A DNA stretch of 64,000 nt from Aquabacter spiritensis (GTDB lineage: Bacteria; Pseudomonadota; Alphaproteobacteria; Rhizobiales; Xanthobacteraceae). Shown here in pieces: positions 55,115-64,000 of the stretch. The notes under the pieces were generated by a model, which ran no database searches, was not told where the DNA came from, and saw only the letters and a program-made list of their open reading frames with translations. The stretch is from positions 62,001-126,000 of the forward strand of contig NZ_SMAI01000006.1 of assembly GCF_004346185.1 (NCBI RefSeq). The letters are read 5' to 3'. Made by a program: the position numbers and the translations under genes. The first letter of the stretch is position 1. Each line of letters starts with the position of its first letter.

Positions 55115-55822
55115 TCACCATTTGTAGCGGACCCAGAACTGGCCAACGGTCGGATTGATTGCGCGGATCGCCGGATCGGACGAATTATATACTTTCGGCC
55201 CGGACACCTTTGCCTGAGCAGAATCAGACGCCAGAGCGGAGATGGCAAACTGCACGCCGAGCCGGCACGGCCCGGTCATGTTGGCCAATCGTCCTCCGCG
55301 CCAATCGGCGACGACGCCGCCATTGGTGCCGCCGAATCCGACCAAGCGGAAAGGTCCGCCATTGGCCTTTTCGACATCGGCAAGAGACGTTCCGATCGTA
55401 ATGCCGGCGACGCCCCAGCGTGTCTCGTCGGTAAAGGCGACGCGGGTGGGGATGGTGTAGCCGAGCGCATCGGCCCATGCGATGTCGACGCGGAGCTTCG
55501 GCTCGCCCGCCAGCAGGACCGAGCCGGGAGCCATCGACCCGTCAGGCTGCATCACGTCTGCGCGGCTGATCGCCTGCTGGCCGAAATCGGCGATGAGGTT
55601 CACTTCGGTCGTGGTCGGAGCCCAGGGACCTGTGCATTGGAACACGCGCGGCGGCGCGTCCGGAGCGGGAATCGGCACGACGGCTTCATAGGCGCCCCAG
55701 GGGTCGGCTTCCGTCACGACGCCGGTGCCCCAATTGCTCGAAGGGGTTCCGCACCCGACGAGCAAGACGGCCAGAGCCGCGCCTGCCGCCCAGAGCGGCC
55801 ATTTGCGTTGATCCTTCGCCAT
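55115..55822 (-). CDS. Lipoprotein of unknown function
   Basis: 235 residues from ATG 55822 (GGAGG six bases upstream). A signal peptide ends in the lipobox L-V-G-C (about residue 24), so it should be anchored to a membrane by lipid. The rest is beta-rich without a recognised domain: D-G-S-M-A-P-G-S-V-L-L-A-G-E-P-K-L-R-V-D-I near the middle and V-G-Q-F-W-V-R-Y-K-W at the end. Followed by the small exported protein, possibly in one unit. Confidence 0.75.
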   Translation of the reverse strand: MAKDQRKWPLWAAGAALAVLLVGCGTPSSNWGTGVVTEADPWGAYEAVVPIPAPDAPPRVFQCTGPWAPTTTEVNLIADFGQQAISRADVMQPDGSMAPGSVLLAGEPKLRVDIAWADALGYTIPTRVAFTDETRWGVAGITIGTSLADVEKANGGPFRLVGFGGTNGGVVADWRGGRLANMTGPCRLGVQFAISALASDSAQAKVSGPKVYNSSDPAIRAINPTVGQFWVRYKW

Positions 55823-56007
55823 CCCCGCCTCCATCGACGCCACGCCCTTGTCATATCGTGCTTTCGCAGCGGGCGAAATCGTCGCGACCCGGTCCACCCC
55901 CCGGACCATCGACATTTTTGAAGCATGATGAATGCGGTACGGCGGATGTCACACGCCATTCACAGCTTGAGCGCAAGGGACGCGGCGCGCAATTGCGGGG
56001 AGCATCC

Positions 56008-57489
56008 ATGAACCAGCCGCACACAACCCAGCCCGCTGCCGCGGAGGGACGCTCGGTCCAGGATTATCTCGACGAGACACCGGTTTGGGGAGACGGAACG
56101 CCGGTTTCGTCAGCACCGCTCACCGCCATGCAATGGCGGATCTGGGGCCTTGCCGCCGCCGGCAAGTTCTTCGAAGGCCTCGTCGTATTCATGACCGGCG
56201 TCGCGCTGCCGCTGATCGCCGAAGAGTTCGGCATGAGCGCCTTCCAGCACGGCCTGGTCGGCGCGGCGAGCCTCCTCGGCATCCTGGTCGGTGCCCTGAC
56301 CCTGGGCGGGCTGGCGGATCATTTCGGCCGCAAACTGATGTTCATCGTCGAGATGGTCATCTTCATCCTGTTCCTGGCCCTGCTGGCGACGGCGCCCAGC
56401 TTCTGGTGGCTGCTCACCTTCCTGTTCGGCGTCGGGCTCGCCCTCGGATGCGACTATCCCACCGCGCATCTCGTGATTTCTGAGAGCATCCCGAGCAATG
56501 CGCGCGGGCGCCTCGTGCTCGCCGCCTTCGCCTTCCAGGCCGTGGGTGCGCTTGTCGGCACGGCGATCGGCTATCTGATCCTGAGCTTCGTTCCCGACAT
56601 CGGGGCGTGGCGCCTGATGTATGCCAGCGCCATCATTCCGGGCATCATCGTTCTCGTGGGCCGCTTCTTTGTTACGGAAAGCAGCCACTGGCTCGCCGCA
56701 ATGGGGCGGGTGTCGGACGCCGAGGCCCAGATGCGCCTGCTTCTGAAGCGCAAGCCGGACTATCCGAAAAGCGTGAAGCTCAAGGTGAAGGCGCACCATC
56801 ATCATGCGCACAAGGAGCGGCACCTCGGCACGCTGTTCAAGGTGAAGAACCGGCGCGCCACCATCCTCGCCTCTGTGCCCTGGTTTCTGCAGGACCTGTC
56901 CACTTACGGGATCGGGATCTTCACCCCGACCATCCTCGCGGCTGCAATCGGCGAACATCGATCGAGCGTTTCGCATGAGGTCAGCGACATCATCGCCAAC
57001 GACCTCCTGGCGGCCAAAGGCGCGGGCTTCATCGATCTGCTGCTTCTGGTGGGCATGATCGTCGCCGTTCTACTGGCCGACCGCGTCGGACGGATCCCGC
57101 TTCAAATCCTGGGCTTTTTCGGCTGCGCCGCTGGCCTTCTGATTGCGTCCTTCTCGACCAATTACGAAGGCGGAATGCAGCTGACGCTCATCTATATCGG
57201 CTTCATGCTGTTCAACCTGATGACCAATATCGGCCCCAACGCGCAGACCTATCTGCTCGCCGGCGAGGTCTTCCCGACCCATGTGCGCGGACTTGGTGCA
57301 GGCTTTGCCGCTGCGGCGGCCAAGATCGGCGCCGTCATCACCGCGTTCCTTTTTCCCATCCTGCTTGCGGATATAGGCACGCAGATCCTGCTCTACATCC
57401 TCGCCGGCACCTCGCTTCTCGGTGCCTGGGTCACCTGGCGTTTCCAGATCGAGACCACTGGGAAGAGCCTGGAGGACATGGGTCAATAA
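56008..57489 (+). CDS. MFS transporter (sugar-porter/aromatic-acid symporter type)
   Basis: 493 residues from ATG 56008. Twelve membrane helices; motif A is G-L-A-D-H-F-G-R-K and its second-half copy A-D-R-V-G-R-I-P. The cytoplasmic loop between helices 6 and 7 carries a His-rich run, K-A-H-H-H-H-A-H-K-E-R-H (residues 261-272). The family (YceI/NiaP-like proton symporters) takes up sugars, phosphate or aromatic acids; substrate unknown. It converges on the superoxide dismutase gene. Confidence 0.87.
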   Translation: MNQPHTTQPAAAEGRSVQDYLDETPVWGDGTPVSSAPLTAMQWRIWGLAAAGKFFEGLVVFMTGVALPLIAEEFGMSAFQHGLVGAASLLGILVGALTLGGLADHFGRKLMFIVEMVIFILFLALLATAPSFWWLLTFLFGVGLALGCDYPTAHLVISESIPSNARGRLVLAAFAFQAVGALVGTAIGYLILSFVPDIGAWRLMYASAIIPGIIVLVGRFFVTESSHWLAAMGRVSDAEAQMRLLLKRKPDYPKSVKLKVKAHHHHAHKERHLGTLFKVKNRRATILASVPWFLQDLSTYGIGIFTPTILAAAIGEHRSSVSHEVSDIIANDLLAAKGAGFIDLLLLVGMIVAVLLADRVGRIPLQILGFFGCAAGLLIASFSTNYEGGMQLTLIYIGFMLFNLMTNIGPNAQTYLLAGEVFPTHVRGLGAGFAAAAAKIGAVITAFLFPILLADIGTQILLYILAGTSLLGAWVTWRFQIETTGKSLEDMGQ

Positions 57490-57558
57490 CTGACCCGTCT
57501 TTAGACTTGCCCGGCAGCGACCGAAGGCCGCCGCCAGGCGGGCTCAAGATGCCACCGG

Positions 57559-58269
57559 TCAGCCGAACCTGTCGCTGACCACCTGCCAATTGACGAGCTT
57601 GTTCAGAACCGCCTCGACATGCGCCGCCCGACGGTTCTCGTAGTCGAGATAATAGGCATGCTCCCACACATCGACGCCGACGAGAGTGGTCTTGCCGTCC
57701 GCAAGAGGGTTCATGCCGTCCTTCATGCCGACCACCGCGAGACCGTCGCCGTCCTTTACAAGCCAAACCCAGCCGGTGCCGAAGACGGTATCGCCGGTCT
57801 CCACCATCTTGCGGACCAGACCTTCCATGCCGCCGAAGTCGCGATCCACCGCCTTCGCGAAGGCGGCATCCGGCTTGGCGGGACCGCCTTTGAAGGACGC
57901 CCAATAAAGGTCGTGGTTCCAGGCCTGGGCCGACTGGTTGAACATCGCGGTGTCGCCACCCTTCTTCGCCGAAACGACAATTTCGGAGAGCGTCATGTCG
58001 GCATAGGGCTTGTTGGCGGCGAGTTGATTCACCTTGTCGTAATAGCCCTTGGAATGCTTTCCGTAATGCAGGCCCACGGTCCGCGGGGAAATTGTCGGGG
58101 CAAGCGCGTCCTCGGCGTAGGGCAGCGGCGGAATAGTGAAGGGTGCCGCCGCACGGGCGGCATGGGGTGCAAACAATGTCGCGCCGGCCGCAACGCCGGC
58201 GATCATCAGCGCATCGCGCCGGGAAAGCGCAGAGAGAGTCTCGGGTGTCAGGCTCGGAATCTGGGCCAT
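57559..58269 (-). CDS. Tat-exported iron/manganese superoxide dismutase
   Basis: 236 residues. A leader with a twin arginine (S-R-R-D-A-L-M-I-A-G) and hydrophobic stretch ends A-R-A-A-A-P. The mature enzyme has the Fe/Mn-SOD ligands: His in L-H-Y-G-K-H-S-K-G-Y, His in W-N-H-D-L-Y-W, and Asp plus His in D-V-W-E-H-A-Y-Y-L-D-Y. G-G-D-T-A-M-F-N-Q-S-A-Q-A supplies the second-sphere Gln near the N-domain, as in iron enzymes. Most Fe-SODs are cytoplasmic; this one should be periplasmic. Confidence 0.92.
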   Translation of the reverse strand: MAQIPSLTPETLSALSRRDALMIAGVAAGATLFAPHAARAAAPFTIPPLPYAEDALAPTISPRTVGLHYGKHSKGYYDKVNQLAANKPYADMTLSEIVVSAKKGGDTAMFNQSAQAWNHDLYWASFKGGPAKPDAAFAKAVDRDFGGMEGLVRKMVETGDTVFGTGWVWLVKDGDGLAVVGMKDGMNPLADGKTTLVGVDVWEHAYYLDYENRRAAHVEAVLNKLVNWQVVSDRFG

Positions 58270-58526
58270 GGGGGGCCTCCGCAGGAACTAGAACAAGGGG
58301 GTGCCGGCTCCGGCCGAATACCGTAACGGCATGCCTGGGCAACCCCGCATCGCGTCCACGGTTCCCCGTATGCGGCACCGGCGCAACTTGGCAGCAAAAA
58401 GCGCCAAAGCGGTGACGGCTGCGGTTCCGCTCCATGCGCGCGGTTGACAAAAGTCCCCGGGCTTGGACATTGCCTCGACGCCTGAAGGGGCCGTCCGGCC
58501 CCCACCTTACAGAAAGGCCCTGCCCC

Positions 58527-59639
<1,113 letters not shown>

Positions 59640-59767
59640 GCTGCGGCGGGAAGGCGATGGCGCACAAGGCGGCTCTCGGGTAGAAGAGTGGCAACCTTAT
59701 CCCCCGTGCGACGACAGCAAGGCTCCCATCGGGGCGCCGCGCGTTTGCGCCGAAGCAGGCGAAACCC

Positions 59768-61663
59768 TTGGCCTTCTCTCCTCCCTCTCCGTCCATCGCG
59801 CGGGCCCTTGCCGCGCGTGATTATGCCGAGCCGACACCGGTCCAGGCGCTCGTCCTGGCCCCCGAGGCGGCCGGGCGCGACCTTTTGGTCTCGGCCCAGA
59901 CCGGCTCCGGCAAGACCGTCGCCTACGGCCTCGCCATCGCCGAGACCTTGCTCGGCGAAGCGGAATTCTTCGGAACGCCCGGCGCGCCGCAGGCGCTGAT
60001 CGTCGCGCCGACGCGGGAACTTGCGCTCCAGGTGCAGCGCGAGCTGACCTGGCTTTATGAGCACGCCCGCGCGCGCATCGTCGCCTGTGTCGGCGGAATG
60101 GATCCGCGCCGCGAGCGCCGGGCGCTCGCCGATGGGGTCCATATCGTCGTCGGTACGCCGGGGCGGCTGCGCGACCATATCGAGCGCGGCGGCCTCGACC
60201 TCTCCGCCCTCGCGGTCGCGGTCCTCGACGAGGCGGACGAGATGCTCGATCTCGGCTTTCGCGAAGATCTGGAATTCATCCTTTCCGCGACCCCGCCGGA
60301 CAAGCGCGCCCTGCTGTTCTCGGCCACCCTGCCGAAGCCGATCGTCACCCTGGCCAAGCGCTATCAGAGCAACGCCCTGCGCATCGAAGTCGCGGCGACC
60401 GAGGGCGGGCACGCCGACATCGCCTATCGCGCGGTGCGCATCGTGCCGAAGGAAACCGAACATGCGGTGGTGAACCTGCTGCGTTATTTCGAGAGCCCGA
60501 CCGCGATCGTGTTCTGCAACACGCGGGAAAGCGTGCGCCATCTTCTGTCGACGTTGCAGGAGCGTGGCTTCGCGGCCGTGGGATTGTCGGGGGAGATGGC
60601 CCAGAACGAGCGCAACCAGGCGCTTCAGGCGCTGCGCGACGGCCGGGCGCGGGTGTGCGTCGCGACCGACGTCGCGGCCCGCGGCATCGATCTGCCCAAT
60701 CTCGGCCTTGTCATCCATGCCGAGCTGCCTCACGACGCCGAGGCCCTTCAGCACCGCTCCGGCCGCACCGGACGAGCCGGCCGGAAGGGATCGAGCATCC
60801 TCCTCGTGCCGCCCTCGCGGCGGCGGAAGGCCGAGCAATTGCTTGCCTTCGCCAGGGTGGAGGCGTCCTGGAGCGGGCCGCCGAGCCCGGACGAAATCCG
60901 TGTGCTCGACCAGGAGCGCATGCTCGCGGACCCGCTGATCGCCGAGGAGCCGGGGCCGGAGGAGACCGACCTCGTGCAGACGCTGCTGGCGCAGCGCTCC
61001 CCCGAACATCTGGCGGCCGCCCTGGTGCGGCTCTATCGGGACCGGTTGCCGGCGCCCGAAGACGTCCTCGATCCCGGCGAGGGCCGCACTGCGCGCAGCC
61101 GCGAGCGCAGCGACGCCCCGCCCGCGCGCAGCCGCGACAGCCGCGGCGGCGCGGCCGGATCCCCGGGTGGGGAGGCGGGGGCGGCCGGCACTACCGTCTG
61201 GTTCCGCATGCCGGTCGGCCGGCGCCGCAATGCGGACCCCAAATGGCTGCTGCCTTTGATCTGCCGCCGAGGCGACGTGACCAAGCAGGATGTCGGCTCG
61301 ATCCGCATCTTCGACAGCGAGACGGTGTTCGAAGTGGCCGCGGATCTGGCCGATGAGTTTCTCGAAAAGGCCCGGGCCTCGCAGGGCGGCGATGTGCTCA
61401 TCGAGCCCATGGTCGGCGGCGCGGCGCCCGCGCGGGCGCCTCGGACCCGCAAGCCCGCTTATGATCCCGTCAAGGCCGACCGTCCGCCGGACGTGGCGGA
61501 GCGCCCCAAGGTGAGGGGCGCGTTCGGCAAGGAGCGGCGGGCGGACGGCACCGCCTATCCGAAAGGGCCGAAGGCCGAGCCCAAGCCGAAGGGTGAAGGC
61601 AAGCCGAAGAAGCGCAAGGACAATGCCGGCGGCCCCGGCAAGCCCAAGCGCATCTGGGACTGA
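59768..61663 (+). CDS. DEAD-box RNA helicase with DbpA-type RNA-binding domain
   Basis: 631 residues, TTG start at 59768; no upstream ATG exists and homologs begin with the same helix. Motifs: Q motif T-P-V-Q, Walker A A-Q-T-G-S-G-K-T, D-E-A-D, S-A-T, then H-R-S-G-R-T-G-R-A-G. Residues about 475-555 form a DbpA-like RNA-binding domain (T-V-W-F-R-M-P-V-G-R-R-R-N and W-L-L-P-L-I-C-R-R-G), which in DbpA reads 23S rRNA. The tail is Lys/Pro-rich and disordered. Likely role: large-subunit ribosome assembly. Confidence 0.93.
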   Translation: MAFSPPSPSIARALAARDYAEPTPVQALVLAPEAAGRDLLVSAQTGSGKTVAYGLAIAETLLGEAEFFGTPGAPQALIVAPTRELALQVQRELTWLYEHARARIVACVGGMDPRRERRALADGVHIVVGTPGRLRDHIERGGLDLSALAVAVLDEADEMLDLGFREDLEFILSATPPDKRALLFSATLPKPIVTLAKRYQSNALRIEVAATEGGHADIAYRAVRIVPKETEHAVVNLLRYFESPTAIVFCNTRESVRHLLSTLQERGFAAVGLSGEMAQNERNQALQALRDGRARVCVATDVAARGIDLPNLGLVIHAELPHDAEALQHRSGRTGRAGRKGSSILLVPPSRRRKAEQLLAFARVEASWSGPPSPDEIRVLDQERMLADPLIAEEPGPEETDLVQTLLAQRSPEHLAAALVRLYRDRLPAPEDVLDPGEGRTARSRERSDAPPARSRDSRGGAAGSPGGEAGAAGTTVWFRMPVGRRRNADPKWLLPLICRRGDVTKQDVGSIRIFDSETVFEVAADLADEFLEKARASQGGDVLIEPMVGGAAPARAPRTRKPAYDPVKADRPPDVAERPKVRGAFGKERRADGTAYPKGPKAEPKPKGEGKPKKRKDNAGGPGKPKRIWD

Positions 61664-61717
61664 GGCGGCATATTCCGCTGCCCGGCCACAGGCCCCGGCA
61701 CCCGATCGGCCGTTTGC

Positions 61718-62554
61718 TCAGTGCCCGTGGCCACGCTCGGCGGTGTCGAGAGCGGCCGTGGTGTCGCGCGACAGATCGGCGGCGAGAAAGGCCGCCGTTT
61801 CCGGCATGGCGAGGCGGAAATCATCGATCGCTTCGAGCGCCAACGCGATCTCGGCGCCGGCGCAATCCAGCACATGGCCGCCCCGCGCGCGGTCGGCGCT
61901 GATGAAATGCAGGTGCCAGCCAGGGATTCCGATGCCGCGCACATAAGCCGGCGTCCAGAAGCCGACCATCGTCCCCGACTCCTCGGCCGCATGGAACTCG
62001 GCCTGATGGGCGGTCGCCTCGACGAGAGTCTCGCGCTCGGCGGCCCTGCTGGCGACCCGGTGATGGAGACGGACGAAGCATCCGTCGAGCCGCACCGCGA
62101 AGAACAGATTGTCGGTGCCACGCCTTTGGTCGAGCTCGGCCAGGAGGTCCGCCATCGAAGCGAACGGCGGAAGGACAGCCCGCGCACCGGCCGCGAAATG
62201 CGTCACTTCGGCGAACGGGACTTGCTGGTCGTCCCGCGCCTCACGGACGCTGCCGTCGCTGCGGATCTGGTAGAAGGTGCCATCGAGCGCGATCATTTCG
62301 CCGTCCAGCCCGGCAAACGTGCCGAGGCCGAAATCGCCATGCTCCTTCAGCGTCTCCACAGACACCACACCGGAGAACAGCCCCTCCACCAGGGCGCCGG
62401 CGGTCGAGACCTGGAACAGCGTGCCATGGTCCAGTTGCAGTGTATCGGCCAGCGCGCGCGAGACGATATGGTCGATCCCCTCCCCGCTGTCCGTGCTGGC
62501 CCGGTTCAAGGCGTCCAGGAGGGATTGGGAAATCTCGCAGGTGAGTGTCGGCAT
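61718..62554 (-). CDS. budA: Acetolactate decarboxylase with N-terminal ribbon-helix-helix segment
   Basis: 278 residues from ATG 62554. Residues about 1-42 (M-P-T-L-T-C-E-I-S-Q-S-L-L-D-A-L-N-R-A) look like a ribbon-helix-helix DNA-binding unit. The ALDC domain follows, with T-L-F-Q-V-S-T-A-G-A-L-V-E-G-L-F and the zinc ligands His214, His216 and His227 (G-W-H-L-H-F-I-S-A-D-R-A-R-G-G-H), plus Glu and Arg of the active site. It converts 2-acetolactate to acetoin. No acetolactate synthase is adjacent. A divergent or auto-regulatory role for the N-domain is only inference. Confidence 0.9.
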   Translation of the reverse strand: MPTLTCEISQSLLDALNRASTDSGEGIDHIVSRALADTLQLDHGTLFQVSTAGALVEGLFSGVVSVETLKEHGDFGLGTFAGLDGEMIALDGTFYQIRSDGSVREARDDQQVPFAEVTHFAAGARAVLPPFASMADLLAELDQRRGTDNLFFAVRLDGCFVRLHHRVASRAAERETLVEATAHQAEFHAAEESGTMVGFWTPAYVRGIGIPGWHLHFISADRARGGHVLDCAGAEIALALEAIDDFRLAMPETAAFLAADLSRDTTAALDTAERGHGH

Positions 62555-62713
62555 GAGGTCCGTTCGTCTGTGTCGAGCCGGCGGGGTCCGGCTGGCGGCG
62601 CAGTCTGCCCCTGGGAGGGCCGGAGGCAAGCCCCAGCCTCGTCACAGGTGACGCATCGGAGGGAAAATACCTGCGTTGTCGGAGCGTCACCCGTTTCAGG
62701 CGCCGCGCGCAGC

Positions 62714-63595
62714 TCAACGCGCGTTGGGGCCGGCCGTTTCCGGGGCGGACGAAGTGGATCCGCCCCCTTTGTCGGTCCATTCCTGGGGCATGCCGACAGC
62801 GCCGCTGACCAGACCCGCGATGCCGGGCTCGCGCCCGAACACCTCGCAGGCCGCGTGTTTCGGCGCCCCGCCAGCCCAGGATTGGAAGCGTTCCGGCGAC
62901 GGCGGGCCGGACAGGGACTTGAACGGATTTTCGCCCGTTACCAGAAGCTTGCTGAAGTCTTCCCCAAAGGCGCCCGCCAGTTCGTAGGCATCTCCCGATC
63001 GGGACACACGCGCCGAACCCGACAGCATGTTTGCGCCCCGTCCCCACACCATGGCGGCCTCCGGGCGGCCTCCTGGACCCCGCGCTTCCGCCTCCATGGA
63101 GAGGCTGCCGAGGCCGATCGGTAGACGCGGCGTCGGAACGGGTACGCCCGGCAGCAGGATCGATTTTGCGACCGAGGCGATCTTGGTCGCGGCCACCGCA
63201 GTTTCGTCCGTCGGCGCCATGTTGGTGATCACGGCATGGACGGTTAGGTCCGCCGGCTCGGCGGGCGAAACAACCGCGAAGCGCTCGCTCAGCCCGGCGC
63301 ATAGCGACCGGTCCACCGCGTTGGAAACCAAGCGTCTCTGCTCCTCCGTGATGGAAGTCAGCCGCGCCGGCGCGGCAAACGCCGTGGGGACGATCCGCAC
63401 CGTCTTTGCGGCGAGAACCGCGTCCTTGTCGATGCGCAGCTTCGACTTGGTCAGGATGCCGTCGGCCTGAGCGAGGTCGCCATAGGACGTAAGAGAGCCA
63501 CCCTCATCCAAAGGGGCTGTCGCGCAGCCGGCGACCAGAAGCGGAAGAATCAGGATTGGGAGAAGGCCGGCCAGTCGATTGCGCGCCGTGACCAC
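62714..63595 (-). CDS. DUF3313 family lipoprotein
   Basis: 293 residues from GTG 63595, backed by GGGGAG six bases upstream. The lipobox L-V-A-G-C lies at about residue 24. The body has the DUF3313 pattern L-T-S-Y-G-D-L early, then K-T-V-R-I-V-P-T-A-F and L-C-A-G-L-S-E-R-F-A-V-V, with a helical loop V-A-A-T-K-I-A-S-V-A-K-S-I-L-L-P-G-V-P-V-P. Function unknown. The C-terminal 50 residues are disordered. Confidence 0.85.
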   Translation of the reverse strand: MVTARNRLAGLLPILILPLLVAGCATAPLDEGGSLTSYGDLAQADGILTKSKLRIDKDAVLAAKTVRIVPTAFAAPARLTSITEEQRRLVSNAVDRSLCAGLSERFAVVSPAEPADLTVHAVITNMAPTDETAVAATKIASVAKSILLPGVPVPTPRLPIGLGSLSMEAEARGPGGRPEAAMVWGRGANMLSGSARVSRSGDAYELAGAFGEDFSKLLVTGENPFKSLSGPPSPERFQSWAGGAPKHAACEVFGREPGIAGLVSGAVGMPQEWTDKGGGSTSSAPETAGPNAR

Positions 63596-63776
63596 ACCAT
63601 TCTCCCCAAGCTTCGGACCCGCAATACGAAGATTCGACGAAGCAGTGCGCCTGTCGGTGACCCTGCAGTCCGCATGAACGGGCGGGGCAGGTCAAGCCCG
63701 GCCCCACCCTCTTCGTCGCCACGGCGCGTCCGCATGCACATGGCCCCTCCCCGGTGCGCCGCGGTCCAGGCGGAGG

Positions 63777-64000
63777 CTACCCTTTCCGTCGCCCCCCCTT
63801 GCGGTATCCCTTCGTGCCGGGATCCGGCCGCGGGCCGGGCCGGTAATCGAGCGCGCTCATCGGCTCCGCGCGGTCCGTGCCCGGTCCCATATCGTCCAGG
63901 CTCGGCTTTGCGACTTTGGCGGAAGGGCGCGGCGCATAAAGCGGCATCTCGTCCGGTCCGCGGGCGCGGGAGGGGATGAAGCCGTCGTCCGTCGGCGTGT
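63777..64000 (-). CDS. C-terminal fragment of an unknown protein (cut by right edge)
   Basis: A frame open from the window edge ends at TAG 63777. The 74 visible residues are Pro/Arg/Asp/Gly-rich and probably disordered (S-L-D-D-M-G-P-G-T-D-R-A-E, ending K-G-Y-R-K-G-G-R-R-K-G). No domain is recognised. The basic tail would suit a nucleic-acid-binding or ribosome-associated protein, but that is a guess. Confidence 0.5.
   Translation of the reverse strand, partial: TPTDDGFIPSRARGPDEMPLYAPRPSAKVAKPSLDDMGPGTDRAEPMSALDYRPGPRPDPGTKGYRKGGRRKG

Overview
The window comes from a GC-rich alphaproteobacterium, most likely of the order Hyphomicrobiales. Evidence: two porins with the ADLPVKA leader and YVK-C-x-A-x-GAG-x-YYVPG-x-D-T-CL-x-IGGYVR start typical of rhizobial porins, many alphaproteobacterial families (DUF6165, CoxD/CoxE/XdhC, TRAP and tripartite-tricarboxylate receptors, glutathione-dependent formaldehyde dehydrogenase), and extragenic palindromes of the CATGGCCGGG...CCCGGCCATG kind. 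I cannot name the genus. Background GC is near two thirds (41 of 60 bases in 30841-30900).

Layout. 1-4.7 kb: an AsmA-like fragment cut by the edge, an exported linear-amide hydrolase, the 3' half of a tRNA-Arg, a divergent LysR/MFS pair and tRNA-Glu. 4.7-10.1 kb: glyoxalase I, sirtuin, tandem cold-shock protein, DUF192 protein, tRNA-Pro, a Tat-exported sulfide:quinone-oxidoreductase-like flavoprotein with a small membrane partner, and a membrane-anchored helix-hairpin-helix protein. 10.2-16 kb: a tandem-repeat (BON/OmpA-like) envelope protein and two porins. 16.5-22.2 kb: an ABC uptake operon with a CCG-type iron-sulfur protein embedded in it, a divergent GntR/FCD regulator and RidA. 22.2-24.8 kb: a benzoate-CoA-ligase-like enzyme and a FitAB/VapBC-type toxin-antitoxin pair. 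24.9-31 kb: a LacI-controlled catabolic operon: aconitase-family dehydratase (two subunits), isocitrate-lyase-family lyase, iron alcohol dehydrogenase and a tripartite-tricarboxylate receptor.

31.2-35.8 kb is an accessory insert ending at tRNA-Ser(GCU). It holds an AT-rich gene for a NACHT/STAND ATPase with an N-terminal nuclease-like domain, beside a type I restriction gene (hsdR) cut off inside its helicase domain with no hsdM or hsdS. This is the best candidate in the window for an immune system that may be undescribed.

35.9-43.3 kb: DUF6165, a TPR-glycosyltransferase, a glutathione transferase and a TRAP 2-oxoacid-type transporter (P, Q, M) followed by DUF488. 43.3-49.2 kb: a molybdenum-hydroxylase maturation set (CoxD, CoxE, two XdhC pieces, a molybdopterin-binding/MobA fusion) without the hydroxylase itself, split by a convergent lysine-2,3-aminomutase-like gene. 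49.4-64 kb: mostly housekeeping: greA, carB, GtrA, a methyltransferase, lipoproteins, an MFS carrier, a Tat-exported superoxide dismutase, adhC, a DEAD-box helicase, an acetolactate decarboxylase with an N-terminal ribbon-helix-helix segment, and a C-terminal fragment at the right edge. No CRISPR array, rRNA, recognisable insertion sequence, integrase or prophage was seen.
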